A stretch of DNA of 64,000 bases from Candidatus Aminicenantota bacterium (GCA_011773465.1 WVXO01000031.1:79120-143119), one strand, 5' to 3'. Numbered from the stretch's first letter, positions 43,955 to 55,100 are shown. Notes: a model not told the origin generated them from the letters alone. Made by a program: numbers and translations.

Positions 43955-43984
43955 GGAAGATTTTTTTCTTTCCTCCGTCTAAAT
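43955..43984 (+). promoter_or_regulatory. ECF-type autoregulatory promoter of the sigma factor operon
   Basis: GGAA (43955-43958), 17-bp spacer, CGTCTAAAT (43976-43984), about 32 bp before the sigma gene ATG. It is identical in spacing and -10 sequence to the promoter at 43031-43060, as expected for a sigma factor that transcribes its own operon. Confidence 0.65.
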
Positions 43985-44016
43985 TATGTACGGAGGTAAA
44001 GAAAAGTTGAAAGTGG

Positions 44017-44592
44017 ATGGAAGAGAAAGAACTGGTCCGACTGAGCAAAGAAGGCAATGAAGAGGCCTTTGCCTCTCTGGTGAAAAAATACAAAACAAAA
44101 GTTTTTAACTTAGCCTGGAGCTTCACACGTGACCGCGAGACTGCTGATGACCTGGCTCAGGAGGCATTCATCAAAGCATACATTGCTCTTCCGAAGTTTC
44201 AATTTAAGTCCGAATTTGGAACATGGTTTTACCGTATCACAGTTAACCACATTAAGGATTATCTAAGAAAAAAAGGCAAGATGAGCAAAATGTTAATCGA
44301 GAAGATGAAAGAGATAGCTCTTATCCAGGAGAACGAGATGACGAAAAAAGAAAAAGAACAAATAAGTGAGCAAAGAAGAAAATTCGTACGCCAATGCCTT
44401 CAAACCATTCCTGAAAAATACCAGGTCATCTTATCTCTTAGGGATATTCAAGGTTTTTCTTACGAGGAAATCACTAAAATTCTGAAAATATCCCCTGGTA
44501 CTGTGGATTCACGTCTGCACAGAGCCAGGAAAATGCTTCGAAAAAAATTAGCGCCTTTCTTTATTCAGAAAGGAGGCAATCATGAAATGTAA
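44017..44592 (+). CDS. ECF RNA polymerase sigma factor (RpoE-like)
   Basis: 191 aa. Region 2 contains VFNLAWSFTRDRETADDLAQEAFIKAY; region 4 contains LPEKYQ-like IPEKYQVILSLRDIQGFSYEEITKILKISPGTVDSRLHRARKMLRK. No extra domain. It overlaps the anti-sigma gene by 11 nt. Its likely targets include its own operon and the gene at 43088-43456. Confidence 0.92.
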   Translation: MEEKELVRLSKEGNEEAFASLVKKYKTKVFNLAWSFTRDRETADDLAQEAFIKAYIALPKFQFKSEFGTWFYRITVNHIKDYLRKKGKMSKMLIEKMKEIALIQENEMTKKEKEQISEQRRKFVRQCLQTIPEKYQVILSLRDIQGFSYEEITKILKISPGTVDSRLHRARKMLRKKLAPFFIQKGGNHEM

Positions 44593-45076
44593 AAAAGTTG
44601 AGAGACTTCTTTTTCGGTCGTTCGATGAGCTTTTAAAAGAAGAAGAGAAGAATGAACTCAAGAAGCACTTGGAAAGGTGTCCCTTCTGTCAAACAAAGAG
44701 AGAAGAATATCAAAGCATTCTCGACGCCCTCAAAGAAAAAGACTTTCCAGAACCTAAACCCAATTTTTGGGAACGCCTGCAGCCCAAGTTGAAGGGAAGG
44801 AAAAAATATGACCTATGGTCACTCTGGAAACAATGGGCCATAAGGGCCATTCCCGCTTCGATGCTTCTGGTTATTCTGTTCGCAGCCGCTATAATTCTTT
44901 TTACTCCTCCGAAAAAAGAAGAGCTCAGTGAATCAGGAGACCTTCTGCTTCGCAACTTAGACCCTTTGCAAGAAACTACAATATTGCTGGAAGAAGAGAA
45001 AGTCGAAGACAAAAACATGATGCTTATCTTCACCGCACTGGAAGAAAAAAACTCGACGGGGAGATACTTGCCATGA
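44582..45076 (+). CDS. Anti-sigma factor with zinc-finger (zf-HC2)
   Basis: 164 aa. The N-terminal zinc-binding anti-sigma domain has KKHLERCPFC (His-x3-Cys-x2-Cys), one membrane helix lies near residues 95-112 (PASMLLVILFAAAIILF), and a short extracytoplasmic tail follows. It would hold the ECF sigma factor inactive at the membrane. It overlaps both neighbours by a few bases (sigma gene upstream, Spy-like gene downstream by 4 nt). Confidence 0.87.
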   Translation: MKCKKVERLLFRSFDELLKEEEKNELKKHLERCPFCQTKREEYQSILDALKEKDFPEPKPNFWERLQPKLKGRKKYDLWSLWKQWAIRAIPASMLLVILFAAAIILFTPPKKEELSESGDLLLRNLDPLQETTILLEEEKVEDKNMMLIFTALEEKNSTGRYLP

Positions 45077-45513
45077 AAAACTATAATAAATTCTGGATTG
45101 TGATTTCTTTAATCGTGGTCTTTGCTGCCGGTTTCACAGGTGGAATTCTTTTTGAAAAGAACATCATTGACAAAAAAGTAGAAAAAAGGGTGAAACGAAG
45201 GAGCTCTGTTCGGTTTCCCTCTTTAGAAATGATGTCTATGGAGTTAAACCTCACCCCAGAACAGGAAGAACAGATTAGGGAAATCTTTAAGAATAACGAG
45301 GAAAGATTCAAAAATTTGAGAAAAAATATCGATGAACGCCTTTCGAGCATAAGGACTCAACTTAAAAATGAAATCAAAGACGAATTAACTGATGAACAAG
45401 TCCTTAAGTTTGAAGCTATGATCAAGAAATACATTTCTCAAAGAAAAAAAGAAATGGAGAAAAGAAAAAAGCATTCGAGAAACCGAACTAAAGACAAGGG
45501 AGAAAAAAGATGA
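45073..45513 (+). CDS. Spy/CpxP/CnrX-like periplasmic sensor protein
   Basis: 146 aa. One N-terminal membrane anchor (FWIVISLIVVFAAGFTGGIL) and a long helical domain with LNLTPEQEEQIREIF, the hallmark of Spy/CpxP/ZraP-type helical hairpins, then a very basic C-terminus. In CnrYXH-like systems a similar anchored protein senses metals and controls the anti-sigma factor. Its position after the sigma/anti-sigma pair and before efflux genes fits that, by inference. Confidence 0.8.
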   Translation: MKNYNKFWIVISLIVVFAAGFTGGILFEKNIIDKKVEKRVKRRSSVRFPSLEMMSMELNLTPEQEEQIREIFKNNEERFKNLRKNIDERLSSIRTQLKNEIKDELTDEQVLKFEAMIKKYISQRKKEMEKRKKHSRNRTKDKGEKR

Positions 45514-46859
45514 AGAAAAAGATCATTATCAGTGCCTCTATCCTTGTTGTTATCGCCGGAGTTGTTCTGGTTCTCTCCTTATTCAGCCGCAACAAAAACG
45601 ATATCTCAAAATACAAAAAAGAAGCTATTGATAAAGGAAATATTGAAGCCTTGGTTATCACAACGGGCACATTGAACCCGGTGACCATTGTCGACGTTGG
45701 GAGTCAAGTCTCAGGGAAGATTGATAAGCTTTATGTGGATTTTAATTCTCAGGTCAAGGAAGGCCAGATTATAGCCGAGCTTGACCAATCTCAGTTCATC
45801 ACCCGGGTAAAACAGAATGAAGCTAATTATCAAAGCGCCAAAGCCTCCCTCGAAAAGGCCAAAGTCACCCTTGAAAATACAAAGAAAAAATATGATCGAG
45901 CTATGAATCTTTTTGAAAAGGACTTGATATCTTTTGAAGAGAAAGAAGCCATCGAAACCCAATATTACAGCGCCATGGCTGACATCCAATCTTCAGAAGC
46001 AAGGCTAGAACAGGCAAAGTCTCAACTCGACTCAAGCAGGGTAGATCTGACCTACACCATCATCAAATCGCCTATTGAAGGGGTCGTTATCGACAGAAGA
46101 GTCAACATCGGACAAACTGTTGCTGCCAGCTTTCAGGCTCCGGTTCTTTTTCAAATTGCCAATGACCTGAGCAAAATGCAGGTAGAATGTAGTGTGGACG
46201 AAGCTGACATCGGGAAAGTAAAAGAGGATCAGAAAGTCAGGTTCACTGTCGATGCCTTTCCCAATGAAAATTTCACAGGGGAAGTAAGCCAAGTCCGCTA
46301 TGCCCCTGAAATAATCCAAAACGTTGTCACCTATACAACTATTGTTGAAGTGAATAATCCGGAGATGAAATTAAGGCCGGGAATGACAGCTACAGTTTCC
46401 GTCGTAACAGGAGAAGCAAAAAATGTGCTGCGAGTTCCTAACTCGGCCCTCCGCTTTAATCCTTCCTTAAGCCCCGAAGAAATGCAAGAAATCATGGCAA
46501 GCATAAGGAAGGAAATGAGAGAAAGAAGAGGAGGTTCAGAGCGGGCTGAAAGGCCCAGACCACAAGGAGATTTCCAACGGCCAGAGGCACAAAGGCCTGG
46601 CTCAGGACAGCAAGCCTCTGGGAGGAGAGGATTTGGCATGCCAGGGGGACAGATGAGACAGATCGCTCGAGTCTGGTTTGAGGATGAAAACGGAAAACTT
46701 AAACTGGCTTTTATAAGAACAGGAGTCACTGATAACAGTTATACAGAAATCGTAAGAGGAGACTTGAAAGAAGGACAGCTTATTATCACTGGCGAGGCTT
46801 CAGGAGAGGGAAGCAGTCGCTCGAACAGGCCTCCTTCCATATTCAGGATGTTTCGCTAA
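45510..46859 (+). CDS. MacA-like periplasmic adaptor (HlyD/MFP family)
   Basis: 449 aa. An N-terminal membrane anchor, a lipoyl half-motif (VGSQVSGKIDKLYVDFNSQVKEGQIIAELD), an alpha-hairpin coiled coil (residues ~95-180), the second lipoyl half (YTIIKSPIEGVVIDRRVNIGQTV) and beta-barrel domains. A Gly/Arg/Pro/Gln-rich, low-complexity insertion lies around residues 335-385 (GGSERAERPRPQ and onward), unusual for MacA. It links the inner-membrane MacB-type ABC genes to an outer-membrane channel. It overlaps the Spy-like gene by 4 nt. Confidence 0.9.
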   Translation: MKKKIIISASILVVIAGVVLVLSLFSRNKNDISKYKKEAIDKGNIEALVITTGTLNPVTIVDVGSQVSGKIDKLYVDFNSQVKEGQIIAELDQSQFITRVKQNEANYQSAKASLEKAKVTLENTKKKYDRAMNLFEKDLISFEEKEAIETQYYSAMADIQSSEARLEQAKSQLDSSRVDLTYTIIKSPIEGVVIDRRVNIGQTVAASFQAPVLFQIANDLSKMQVECSVDEADIGKVKEDQKVRFTVDAFPNENFTGEVSQVRYAPEIIQNVVTYTTIVEVNNPEMKLRPGMTATVSVVTGEAKNVLRVPNSALRFNPSLSPEEMQEIMASIRKEMRERRGGSERAERPRPQGDFQRPEAQRPGSGQQASGRRGFGMPGGQMRQIARVWFEDENGKLKLAFIRTGVTDNSYTEIVRGDLKEGQLIITGEASGEGSSRSNRPPSIFRMFR

Positions 46860-46907
46860 AAGCTCTCCTTCCAGAACTATAAGACCGAAAGAAGAGAGAA
46901 TAGAAAA

Positions 46908-47600
46908 ATGGAAAACAACAATCTCATTCAACTAGAAAATATTAAAAAAATATATAAGGTGGGCGAGACACAGGTCAATGCTTTAAAAGGTGTGTCTTCT
47001 GCCATTAAAGGAGGAGATTTTGTGGCTATCATGGGGCCCTCGGGCTCTGGCAAATCAACCCTGATGAATATAATAGGCTGTTTGGATAGACCTACAGAAG
47101 GGAAGTATCTCCTCGAAGGAGAAGAAGTTTCTACTCTAGATAAGAACAAACTGGCGCGGATTCGCAACAAGAAAATTGGCTTTGTTTTTCAGACTTTTAA
47201 CCTCCTGGCTCGCACCACTGCTTTAGAAAACACCGAGCTTCCACTTATGTACTCAAATGTTCCCAGAAAAAAGACAAGGGATTTAGCTTATAAGGCTCTC
47301 TCGTTAGTGGGTTTAGAAGGCAGAGAGCTCCACCGAACAAATCAACTCTCTGGTGGAGAGCAGCAGAGAGCCGCCATTGCTAGAGCCCTTGTGAATAATC
47401 CCTCGCTGATTCTCGCCGATGAGCCGACTGGAAACCTGGACACAAAAACAGGAAAAGAAATTATAGACATTTTTAAAAAGCTCAACGAGGGAAAACATAT
47501 TACAGTTATTTTGGTCACACACGAGCAGGAAATAGCTCAAATTGCTCATCGAAGAATACATCTCAGAGATGGACAAATCATAAAAGAGGAACATGCATAA
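46908..47600 (+). CDS. MacB/LolD-type ABC transporter ATPase
   Basis: 230 aa. Walker [10 protein letters not shown], signature [15 protein letters not shown], Walker [13 protein letters not shown] and the switch His in VTHEQE. It is the stand-alone ATPase of a MacB-type mechanotransmitter; the permease is the next gene. Function: expulsion of periplasmic substrates through a TolC-like channel. Confidence 0.93.
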   Translation: MENNNLIQLENIKKIYKVGETQVNALKGVSSAIKGGDFVAIMGPSGSGKSTLMNIIGCLDRPTEGKYLLEGEEVSTLDKNKLARIRNKKIGFVFQTFNLLARTTALENTELPLMYSNVPRKKTRDLAYKALSLVGLEGRELHRTNQLSGGEQQRAAIARALVNNPSLILADEPTGNLDTKTGKEIIDIFKKLNEGKHITVILVTHEQEIAQIAHRRIHLRDGQIIKEEHA

Positions 47601-47642
47601 AACTTACGTTTTAAAATTTCCATCAAAATTAGGGAGCGAAAA

Positions 47643-48863
47643 ATGAACATAATGAGGACCATTCGAGTCGCTCTTAGAGCTTTAAGCCGCAATAAAATGC
47701 GCTCTTTTCTCACAGCCCTCGGCATTATCATCGGTGTTGGCGCTGTGATTGCCATGGTCAGCATCGGACAAGGAGCCAAGAGTAACGTTGAAAAGCGGTT
47801 TGAGTCAATGGGAACCAACCTTCTTTTTGTCCATGCCGGAAGTCGTTCCTTTCGCGGCCGTCATGGGGGCGGAGGAACATATCAAAACCTTACCCCAAAT
47901 GACGCCAAAGCCATTCTAGAAAGAGCTGATGCTGTAGAGTATGTCTCACCAAATGTGTCGACTCGAGCACAGGTCATCTACGGAAATAAGAACTGGAATA
48001 CAAGCATACAGGGAGCTGGCGAGAATTATACTAAAATCAGAAACTGGAGAGTCGAAGAGGGGATTTTCTTTGATGAACAAATGGTCAAGTCTGGACAAAA
48101 AGTCGCTGTATTAGGAAGCGAAGTGAGTGAGAATCTTTTCGAAGGAGCAGATCCCATCGGGCAAATCATAAGAATCAAGAAAATCCCTTTTAGCGTAATC
48201 GGTGTTTTAGAAACAAAAGGAGAAGCTGGTGGGTGGCATAGCAGGGATGACATGATCGTCATTCCATACACCACTGCCCAAAGAAGGCTTGTTGGGAGAC
48301 CCGACAGGGTTTCTTCGATTGATATTTCAGCCGTTAGCGCAGCCAAAACAGCAGAAGCAACAGAGCAAATCGAAGAAATCCTCAGGATTCAACACAAAAT
48401 TGCTCCAGGAGCAGAAGATGATTTCCATGTCAGAAATATGGCTGATGTTGCCGAAAGCTTTGCTGAATCAACAAAAACTCTGACTTTCCTTCTCGGAGGA
48501 ATTGCTTCTGTCTCGCTTCTCGTTGGAGGGATAGGCATCATGAACATAATGCTCGTATCTGTAACCGAGCGGATCCGAGAAATCGGGATCAGGATGTCCG
48601 TGGGGGCTCGGGAAAGAGATATTCTTTTCCAGTTTCTGGCAGAAGCCATCGTGTTGAGCCTGTTGGGGGGAATCTTAGGGATTATTCTTGGCATAGGAGG
48701 CTCTAGACTTATCGCTCGCATCGCCGGATGGCAGACTCTTGTCTCCATGGGCTCTATAGCCCTAGCATTCCTTTTTGCAGGCTCAGTAGGAGTATTTTTC
48801 GGTTTCTACCCTGCCCGCAAAGCCTCTAAGCTGGACCCGATTGAAGCATTAAGATACGAATAA
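47643..48863 (+). CDS. MacB-type ABC transporter permease (FtsX-like)
   Basis: 406 aa. N-terminal membrane helix (SFLTALGIIIGVGAVIAMVSIG), a large periplasmic MacB_PCD domain (residues ~50-270), then three membrane helices, with RIREIGIRMSVGARERDIL and the ending YPARKASKLDPIEALRYE, all family hallmarks. It pairs with the ATPase and adaptor upstream. Confidence 0.93.
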   Translation: MNIMRTIRVALRALSRNKMRSFLTALGIIIGVGAVIAMVSIGQGAKSNVEKRFESMGTNLLFVHAGSRSFRGRHGGGGTYQNLTPNDAKAILERADAVEYVSPNVSTRAQVIYGNKNWNTSIQGAGENYTKIRNWRVEEGIFFDEQMVKSGQKVAVLGSEVSENLFEGADPIGQIIRIKKIPFSVIGVLETKGEAGGWHSRDDMIVIPYTTAQRRLVGRPDRVSSIDISAVSAAKTAEATEQIEEILRIQHKIAPGAEDDFHVRNMADVAESFAESTKTLTFLLGGIASVSLLVGGIGIMNIMLVSVTERIREIGIRMSVGARERDILFQFLAEAIVLSLLGGILGIILGIGGSRLIARIAGWQTLVSMGSIALAFLFAGSVGVFFGFYPARKASKLDPIEALRYE

Positions 48864-49064
48864 AAAAGAATCATACTTAGGAGAAAAAATTATTAGATTT
48901 TAACTGAAGCAAATAAAAAAAGATCAAGTAAAAAACCAAGCGGACATGAAAGGCAAAAAAATTGAAATCGAAATTTGGTTTTTATCGTATTTCTAGCTTG
49001 CCTCGCTATCCTAGCTTCTTTAGCTTGTCCTGCTTTTTATTAATCCAAATCAAGGAGGATTGAA

Positions 49065-50624
49065 ATGCGCAAGCGCAAAATCAGAATTTTCGTTTTCCTG
49101 ACTTTATTCATAGCAATTACATCCTTTGCCCAACAAAAAGAAAAAGCTCTTTCGCTCGAAGACTGTATCCTGAAAGCCATGGAGAACAACCTCGATGTGG
49201 CCATTGAGGTCTTAACTCCAGAACTTGCTGATATTTCTATCTCCAAAGCCCAGGAAAAATTTTTGCCCAGTCTTTCTTTAAGCTACAGCAAAAGGGACCA
49301 AATTTCTGCTTCTTATTCATTTCTCGATGCCTCTGACCAAGTAGCTACTGCCAGAGACGATTATTCTGCCGAGATCAGCCAGCTCATTCCTACAGGAGGC
49401 AGTTTTTCTATTTCCCTCAGCGGTCGCAAGACCGATACAAATAGAAGATTTACGAGCATTAATCCCCGCTACGAAAATACAATAACCTTTAATTTCACCC
49501 AGCCCCTCCTTAGAAATTTTGGTTTTAAGATAAACCGCAGAGAAATCATCATCGCCAGGAACAACCAGGATATTTCAGAAAATCAGCTAAAAAGAGTTCT
49601 TCAGGAAACGATTTACAGTGTGGAGGAGGCTTACTGGAATTTGGTCCATAGTATCGAAAACCTCAAGGTAAGGAAACAGTCTTTAAAGCTAGCCCAAGAC
49701 CTTCTGGAAAAAAACAAGAGGGCCGTCGAAGTGGGAACTTTAGCACCCATAGAAATATTAAGCGCTCAGTCCGCAGTCGCTACCAGGGAAGCGGACATCT
49801 TGCAAGCTGAGGCCTTACTTAAAGATAGCGAGGATCGTTTAAAAACAATCATTAACCTTGCTGCTACGGAAAAAGAAGCTGAATTAGCAACAATAATCCC
49901 CCTGGATAAGCCAGCCTACGAAAAAAAGGAAGTGAGCCTCGATGAGGCCCTTCTAACTGCCATGGAGAATCGCCCGGATTTGAACGCAACAAGAATAGAC
50001 TTGAAGAACAAAGACTTAGATTTGAGCTACAGCAGGAATCAACTTCTTCCGAACTTAAGTCTAAATGCATCGTACTGGAGCCCTGGGATAACAGGAGACC
50101 AACTTCTCTATCCTCCAGGCGACCCTTTCGCGGACCCTATCGGCGTAATCAAAGGCAGTCCCTCAGATGCCTTAAGGGATGCTTTAGATTTTAAATACGA
50201 TAACTGGTCTGCCGCAATAACCCTCGATATACCCTTGAATACCATCCTCTCCCGTGCAGACTACGCCCAGGCGAGAGTCAACCTGGATCAGGCGATGCTG
50301 AAGCTTAAGAACCAGGAACAGCAAATTTTTCTTGAAATAAAGAACGCAGTGAGAGCAGTGCAGACAGATTATAAAAGAGTTCAGGCCTACAAAGTTGCCA
50401 GGGAGCTGGCTGAGAAAACACTCGAAGCTGAAGAAGAAAAACTCAAAGTTGGCATCACAACACCCTTCTTTGTCCTCCAATACCAAACAGATTTGGCTAC
50501 TGCCCAGACAAATGAGCTTAAGGCTATGGTTGATTACAACCTCTCTTTAGCCCGTTTGGACAGAGCCATGGGGGTAAGTCTTAAAGTTAAGAACATCAAA
50601 TTCTCTGCAATACTGGGAGAATGA
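49065..50624 (+). CDS. TolC-like outer-membrane efflux channel
   Basis: 519 aa with a signal peptide ending at SFAQ. Two repeated OEP domains: LSLEDCILKAMENNLDVAIE begins the first and VSLDEALLTAMENRPDLNATRIDL the second; long helical segments fit the periplasmic tunnel. It is placed between MacAB and the RND pair and could serve both. A GGAGG site precedes the ATG. Confidence 0.9.
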   Translation: MRKRKIRIFVFLTLFIAITSFAQQKEKALSLEDCILKAMENNLDVAIEVLTPELADISISKAQEKFLPSLSLSYSKRDQISASYSFLDASDQVATARDDYSAEISQLIPTGGSFSISLSGRKTDTNRRFTSINPRYENTITFNFTQPLLRNFGFKINRREIIIARNNQDISENQLKRVLQETIYSVEEAYWNLVHSIENLKVRKQSLKLAQDLLEKNKRAVEVGTLAPIEILSAQSAVATREADILQAEALLKDSEDRLKTIINLAATEKEAELATIIPLDKPAYEKKEVSLDEALLTAMENRPDLNATRIDLKNKDLDLSYSRNQLLPNLSLNASYWSPGITGDQLLYPPGDPFADPIGVIKGSPSDALRDALDFKYDNWSAAITLDIPLNTILSRADYAQARVNLDQAMLKLKNQEQQIFLEIKNAVRAVQTDYKRVQAYKVARELAEKTLEAEEEKLKVGITTPFFVLQYQTDLATAQTNELKAMVDYNLSLARLDRAMGVSLKVKNIKFSAILGE

Positions 50625-50857
50625 TCATAGCTTAAAATACGTTTTTTAATAGAAAAAATTGAAAAATAGAAGAAGTCAACCGCTGGAAGCACAACCCCGC
50701 AGCCAGGAACTTATCATGGTGCTTCTTCTCAGCAGTTTCTGTATTATATCTGCCAAACCAGGTATAATAATCCATGTGTTTTAACACGGTATAAGAAGAA
50801 CGCATATGCTTCAGTTGAAACAGGGCGCAGGGCCATCTTGAGGTAAGGAGAAATAGC

Positions 50858-52102
50858 ATGAAAAAAAAATACGTCTGGATATTCATTGCTGTAGCCGCGC
50901 TTGGCGTTATCAGCTGGCAAGTCTATCAAAGGATTTCAGAATCTTCTAAGGAATCCGGAATGAGGCAGATGCAAATCCCAGTTGCTGTTGAAATAGCGGC
51001 TGTCCAGAGGACAACAATCCGTGATGTGGGGTTATTTACAGGAACTCTTTTTCCCAAATCACAGTTCATGGTCGCACCTAAGATCTCCGGACGACTGGAG
51101 AAGCTCATGGTCAATATCGGAGACAGGGTAGAACGTGACCAGTTGATTGCGGTTCTTGATGACAAGGAGTATGCCCAACAGGTCGCCCAGGCCCAGGCAA
51201 ACCTGCAAGTTGCCCAGGCTAATCTTGAAGAAGCTCGCAGCTCATTAGAAATTGCAAAGCGGGGACTCGAGAGAGCACAGGCGCTTCACAAAAAAGGAAT
51301 AGCGTCTGATTCAGAACTCGATACCGCCCAGGCCGCTTACAAGGCCCAAGACGCAAAATACAAGGTTGCTGTTGCCCAGGTTGCTCATACGAAAGCAGGC
51401 CTGAAAGCAGCGGAGGTTCGTTTATCGTATACACAAATCAGGTTATCATGGGAAAACGGCTACGACCATAGGGTTGTAGGAGAACGTTTTGTCGATCAGG
51501 GAGCTATGCTTACGCCCAACGCTCCTATCCTCTCAATCCTGGAGATACAACCAATAATCGCCGCCATCTATGTGACTGATAGAGACTATTTCCGGATTAA
51601 AACAGGTCAAAACGCGGTCGTGTCCAGCAAAGCGTTCCCTGAAAAAACATTTAGCGGAAATATTGCACGCATAGCGCCCTTGCTAAAGGAAACTTCTCGT
51701 GAGGCAAGGGTTGAGATCGATATTCCCAATCCAGACGAACTTCTTAAGCCTGGCATGTTTATCAACGCCCAAATTGAATTTGCCACACAAAAAAATGCGA
51801 CTGTTGTCCCCGTGGATGCGGTGGTAAAACGTGAAAATCAACAAGGCATTTTCCTGGCAGACACGCAGAACAAGATTGCCCAGTTCATTCCTGTTAATCT
51901 TGGCATTGTCAGCAGTGAATGGGCTGAGGTTGTCGAGCCAGCCTCTCTCTCCGGATTTGTGGTAACACTGGGGCAGCATCTTCTTGGGAGCAGGAGTCCG
52001 ATCATCCTGCCTCCCGACTGGCAGGAAACTTCCGCAACAGGTAAACCTGATTCTAAACCTCCAAGCAAGAATGACCAGAATCAACAAGGAGAAAAGAGAT
52101 GA
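50858..52102 (+). CDS. RND efflux periplasmic adaptor (MFP)
   Basis: 414 aa. An N-terminal membrane anchor (VWIFIAVAALGVISWQVY), lipoyl half-motif PKISGRLEKLMVNIGDRVERDQLIAVLD, Gln/Ala-rich hairpin (residues ~108-170), barrel domains and a Lys/Gln-rich C-terminus. It is followed with 4-nt overlap by the HAE1 transporter. The gene starts after a 230-bp gap with no clear promoter. Its G+C appears slightly higher than the preceding genes. Confidence 0.9.
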   Translation: MKKKYVWIFIAVAALGVISWQVYQRISESSKESGMRQMQIPVAVEIAAVQRTTIRDVGLFTGTLFPKSQFMVAPKISGRLEKLMVNIGDRVERDQLIAVLDDKEYAQQVAQAQANLQVAQANLEEARSSLEIAKRGLERAQALHKKGIASDSELDTAQAAYKAQDAKYKVAVAQVAHTKAGLKAAEVRLSYTQIRLSWENGYDHRVVGERFVDQGAMLTPNAPILSILEIQPIIAAIYVTDRDYFRIKTGQNAVVSSKAFPEKTFSGNIARIAPLLKETSREARVEIDIPNPDELLKPGMFINAQIEFATQKNATVVPVDAVVKRENQQGIFLADTQNKIAQFIPVNLGIVSSEWAEVVEPASLSGFVVTLGQHLLGSRSPIILPPDWQETSATGKPDSKPPSKNDQNQQGEKR

Positions 52103-55100
52103 AGCTAACTGAATTTTCAGTCAAACATCCTATTTTTACTGTCATGATAGTCCTGATTGTCATTATTCTGGGTGCGGTGTCCCTTAGCCGCCTGCCCGTT
52201 GACCTGTTGCCGGATATTACCTATCCAACCCTCAGCATTCAAACTTCTTACGAAAATGCAAGCCCTGAAGAAATCGAAGAAATGATATCTCGTCCTATTG
52301 AAGCAGTATTGAGTGCTGTTCCTGGAGTGGAAAGTGTTTTTTCGACTTCATCAGAGGGCAGCAGCAGTGTCCGCGTTACCTTTGGATGGGGCACAGATTT
52401 GGATGCCGCAGCGAATGATATCCGGGACCGCTTAGACCGCGTAATCCCGCGTCTTCCGGAAGAAGCAACAAGGCCAAGCTTGCGTAAGTTTGATCCGGCG
52501 AACTTTCCCATTCTTATTCTCGGCGCTTCGAGTGACTTGGACCCTCTACAAATGCGCCGCATTCTCGATGATCAGATCAAGTACCGTATAGAGCGTGTGC
52601 CCGGAGTTGCTTCTGTAGATATCTGGGGAGGCCTTCAAAGGGAAATACATGTCAATCTTCACCCTGATAAAATTAAGGCAATCGGTCTTCCTCTTGATTA
52701 CATACTCGCAAAAATAAGATCGGAAAATGTCGACGTGCCTGCAGGCACAATCGAGAGGGGAAACCTTGAGGTTCTGATCCGCATCCCAGGAATATTTACT
52801 AACCTGGAAGAATTGCGGAATACGGTTGTTGCTGTTCGCGACAATGTACCAATCCAGCTCAAGGAAATCGCAAGTGTTGAGGATTCCTGGCAGAGGGTCA
52901 GAAGGGTTGTTCGGATTAACGGGCAGCCCGGAATTCGCCTGTCAATCAATAAACAATCGGGCAAGAACACTGTTGATATTGCCAAAAAAGTTTTTCGCGA
53001 GCTCGACAGGATTAAGCTGGATATCCCCCAAATCCAATTGAACCCGATGATAGATACTTCAAAATACATTCAAGACTCGATCAGAAGCGTAGGCTCAGCA
53101 GCTCTTTATGGCGGAATTTTAGCAGTACTGGTGCTGTTTCTATTCCTGCGCAACGTGCGCAGCATAACTATTATCGCCACGGCTATACCAATTTCTATTA
53201 TTGCTACCTTTGCTCTTATATATTTCGGCGGATTTACATTGAACATCATGACTCTTGGGGGCCTTGCCCTTGGCATAGGCATGCTGGTCGATAACGCAAT
53301 TGTCGTCTTGGAAAACACATATCGCCTCCAGGAATCAGGGGATTCTCCCCTAAAAGCAGCAATTAACGGGAGCGCGGAAGTTACATCTGCCATCATTGCC
53401 AGCACTCTCACTACTATGGCGGTTTTTCTGCCAATGGTCTTTCTCCGAGGCATGGCAGGCGTCATGTTCAAGCAGCTTGCCTATGTAGTGAGTTTTGCGC
53501 TCCTTTGTTCGCTGGTTGTTGCCCTTACTCTTGTACCGATGCTTTCGAATAAAATCCTGCGGATGATAGAAATTCAGACATCAACTGGCAAGACACTAAA
53601 ACACAAGATCTTTATAACCGGCAAACAATTCTTTACTAGAATGGAGAACAGTTACAAAAATCTGCTCCATTATGCCTTAAGTCACCGTGGACTCGTCCTG
53701 GGGATAGCGGCTTTACTTCTCATCGGAAGTTTGGCTCTCATAAGGCTTGTTGGCACAGAGTTTATGCCTGCCGCGGACGAAGGGGAAGTGCGAGTAAGCG
53801 CAGAGATGGATGTGGGGACGCGAGTGGGAGTCGTAGATGAAAAGTTTAAAATTATCACATCCGTCGTAAAGGAAGAAGTTCCCGAAATAAAAAGCATGGT
53901 GGAAAGCTTGGGAGGATCAGGCTGGCGCGGAGGTGCTCACAGAGGAAGTATCAGGATTTCTCTCAAGCCTGAATCCGAAAGGTCAAGGTCGAGTGAAGAG
54001 ATTGCTGCCACCCTTAGGCGTAAGCTTCTCAATATTCCGGGAGTTGTGATTCGCACACGGGCAGGGCAAGGACTCTTCCTTTTGCGTCGTATGGGAACGA
54101 GTGATGCAGAAAGGATACAAGTCGAGATTCGAGGCTATGACCTTGAAATCTCGAATTTACTCGCCGAACAGGTGAAAACTGCTCTTGAGAATATAGAAGG
54201 TGTTACTGACGCCCGGTTGAGCCGGGAAACCGGCACTCCAGAGGAACTCATCATAATTGACCGGCAGAAGGCTGCAGACATGAAGGTTACAGTCTCTCAA
54301 ATTGCCAGGACTCTTCAAACAATACTAACCGGAACTCACGCCAGCGACTATCGTGAGGGAGGAAGAGAGTACTGGATTCGCGTCAAAGTCAAGGATTCAG
54401 AACATCTGGCTATGGAAGACATCCTGGACCTAACTCTAACCAATGCAGACGGACAGCCGGTTGTTTTGCGCAACGTAGTGGATGTTCGTCCTCGAGAAGG
54501 ACCGCTCCGAATCCAACGCAAAGATCAAGAGCGCATTATCACAGTCTATGCTGACATCAGCGGACGGGATATGGGATCTGTTCTAGCTGATGCCCGCCAG
54601 AGCCTTCGATCAATTCCGGTGCCAAGGGATTTCAGCATAATATTTGCCGGTGATTACGAAGAACAGAAAGAGGCCTTCCGTGAGCTTCTGCTGAGTCTCA
54701 CCTTGGCTCTACTGCTGGTTTACATGATAATGGCCTCCCTGTATGAATCAATTGTAGATCCTTTCGTTGTAATGTTTTCAGTTCCTCTTGCTGCCATCGG
54801 CGTAATCCTGATGTTATTCTTCACCAAAACAACTTTCAACGTTCAGTCATACATAGGATGCATCATGCTGGGAGGCATCGTGGTTAACAATGCTATCTTA
54901 CTCGTGGACCATACAAATCTCCTCAGACGCCGTGATGGAATGCCCATGAAGGAAGCTATCGAAGAGGCCGGCCGGCGGCGCCTGCGGCCGATCCTGATGA
55001 CGGCCATGACAACAATCATGGCACTTTTCCCGTTGGCACTGGGCCTTAGTGCCGGGGGAGCTGCGCAAGCACCTTTGGCCAGGGCCGTAATCGGAGGATT

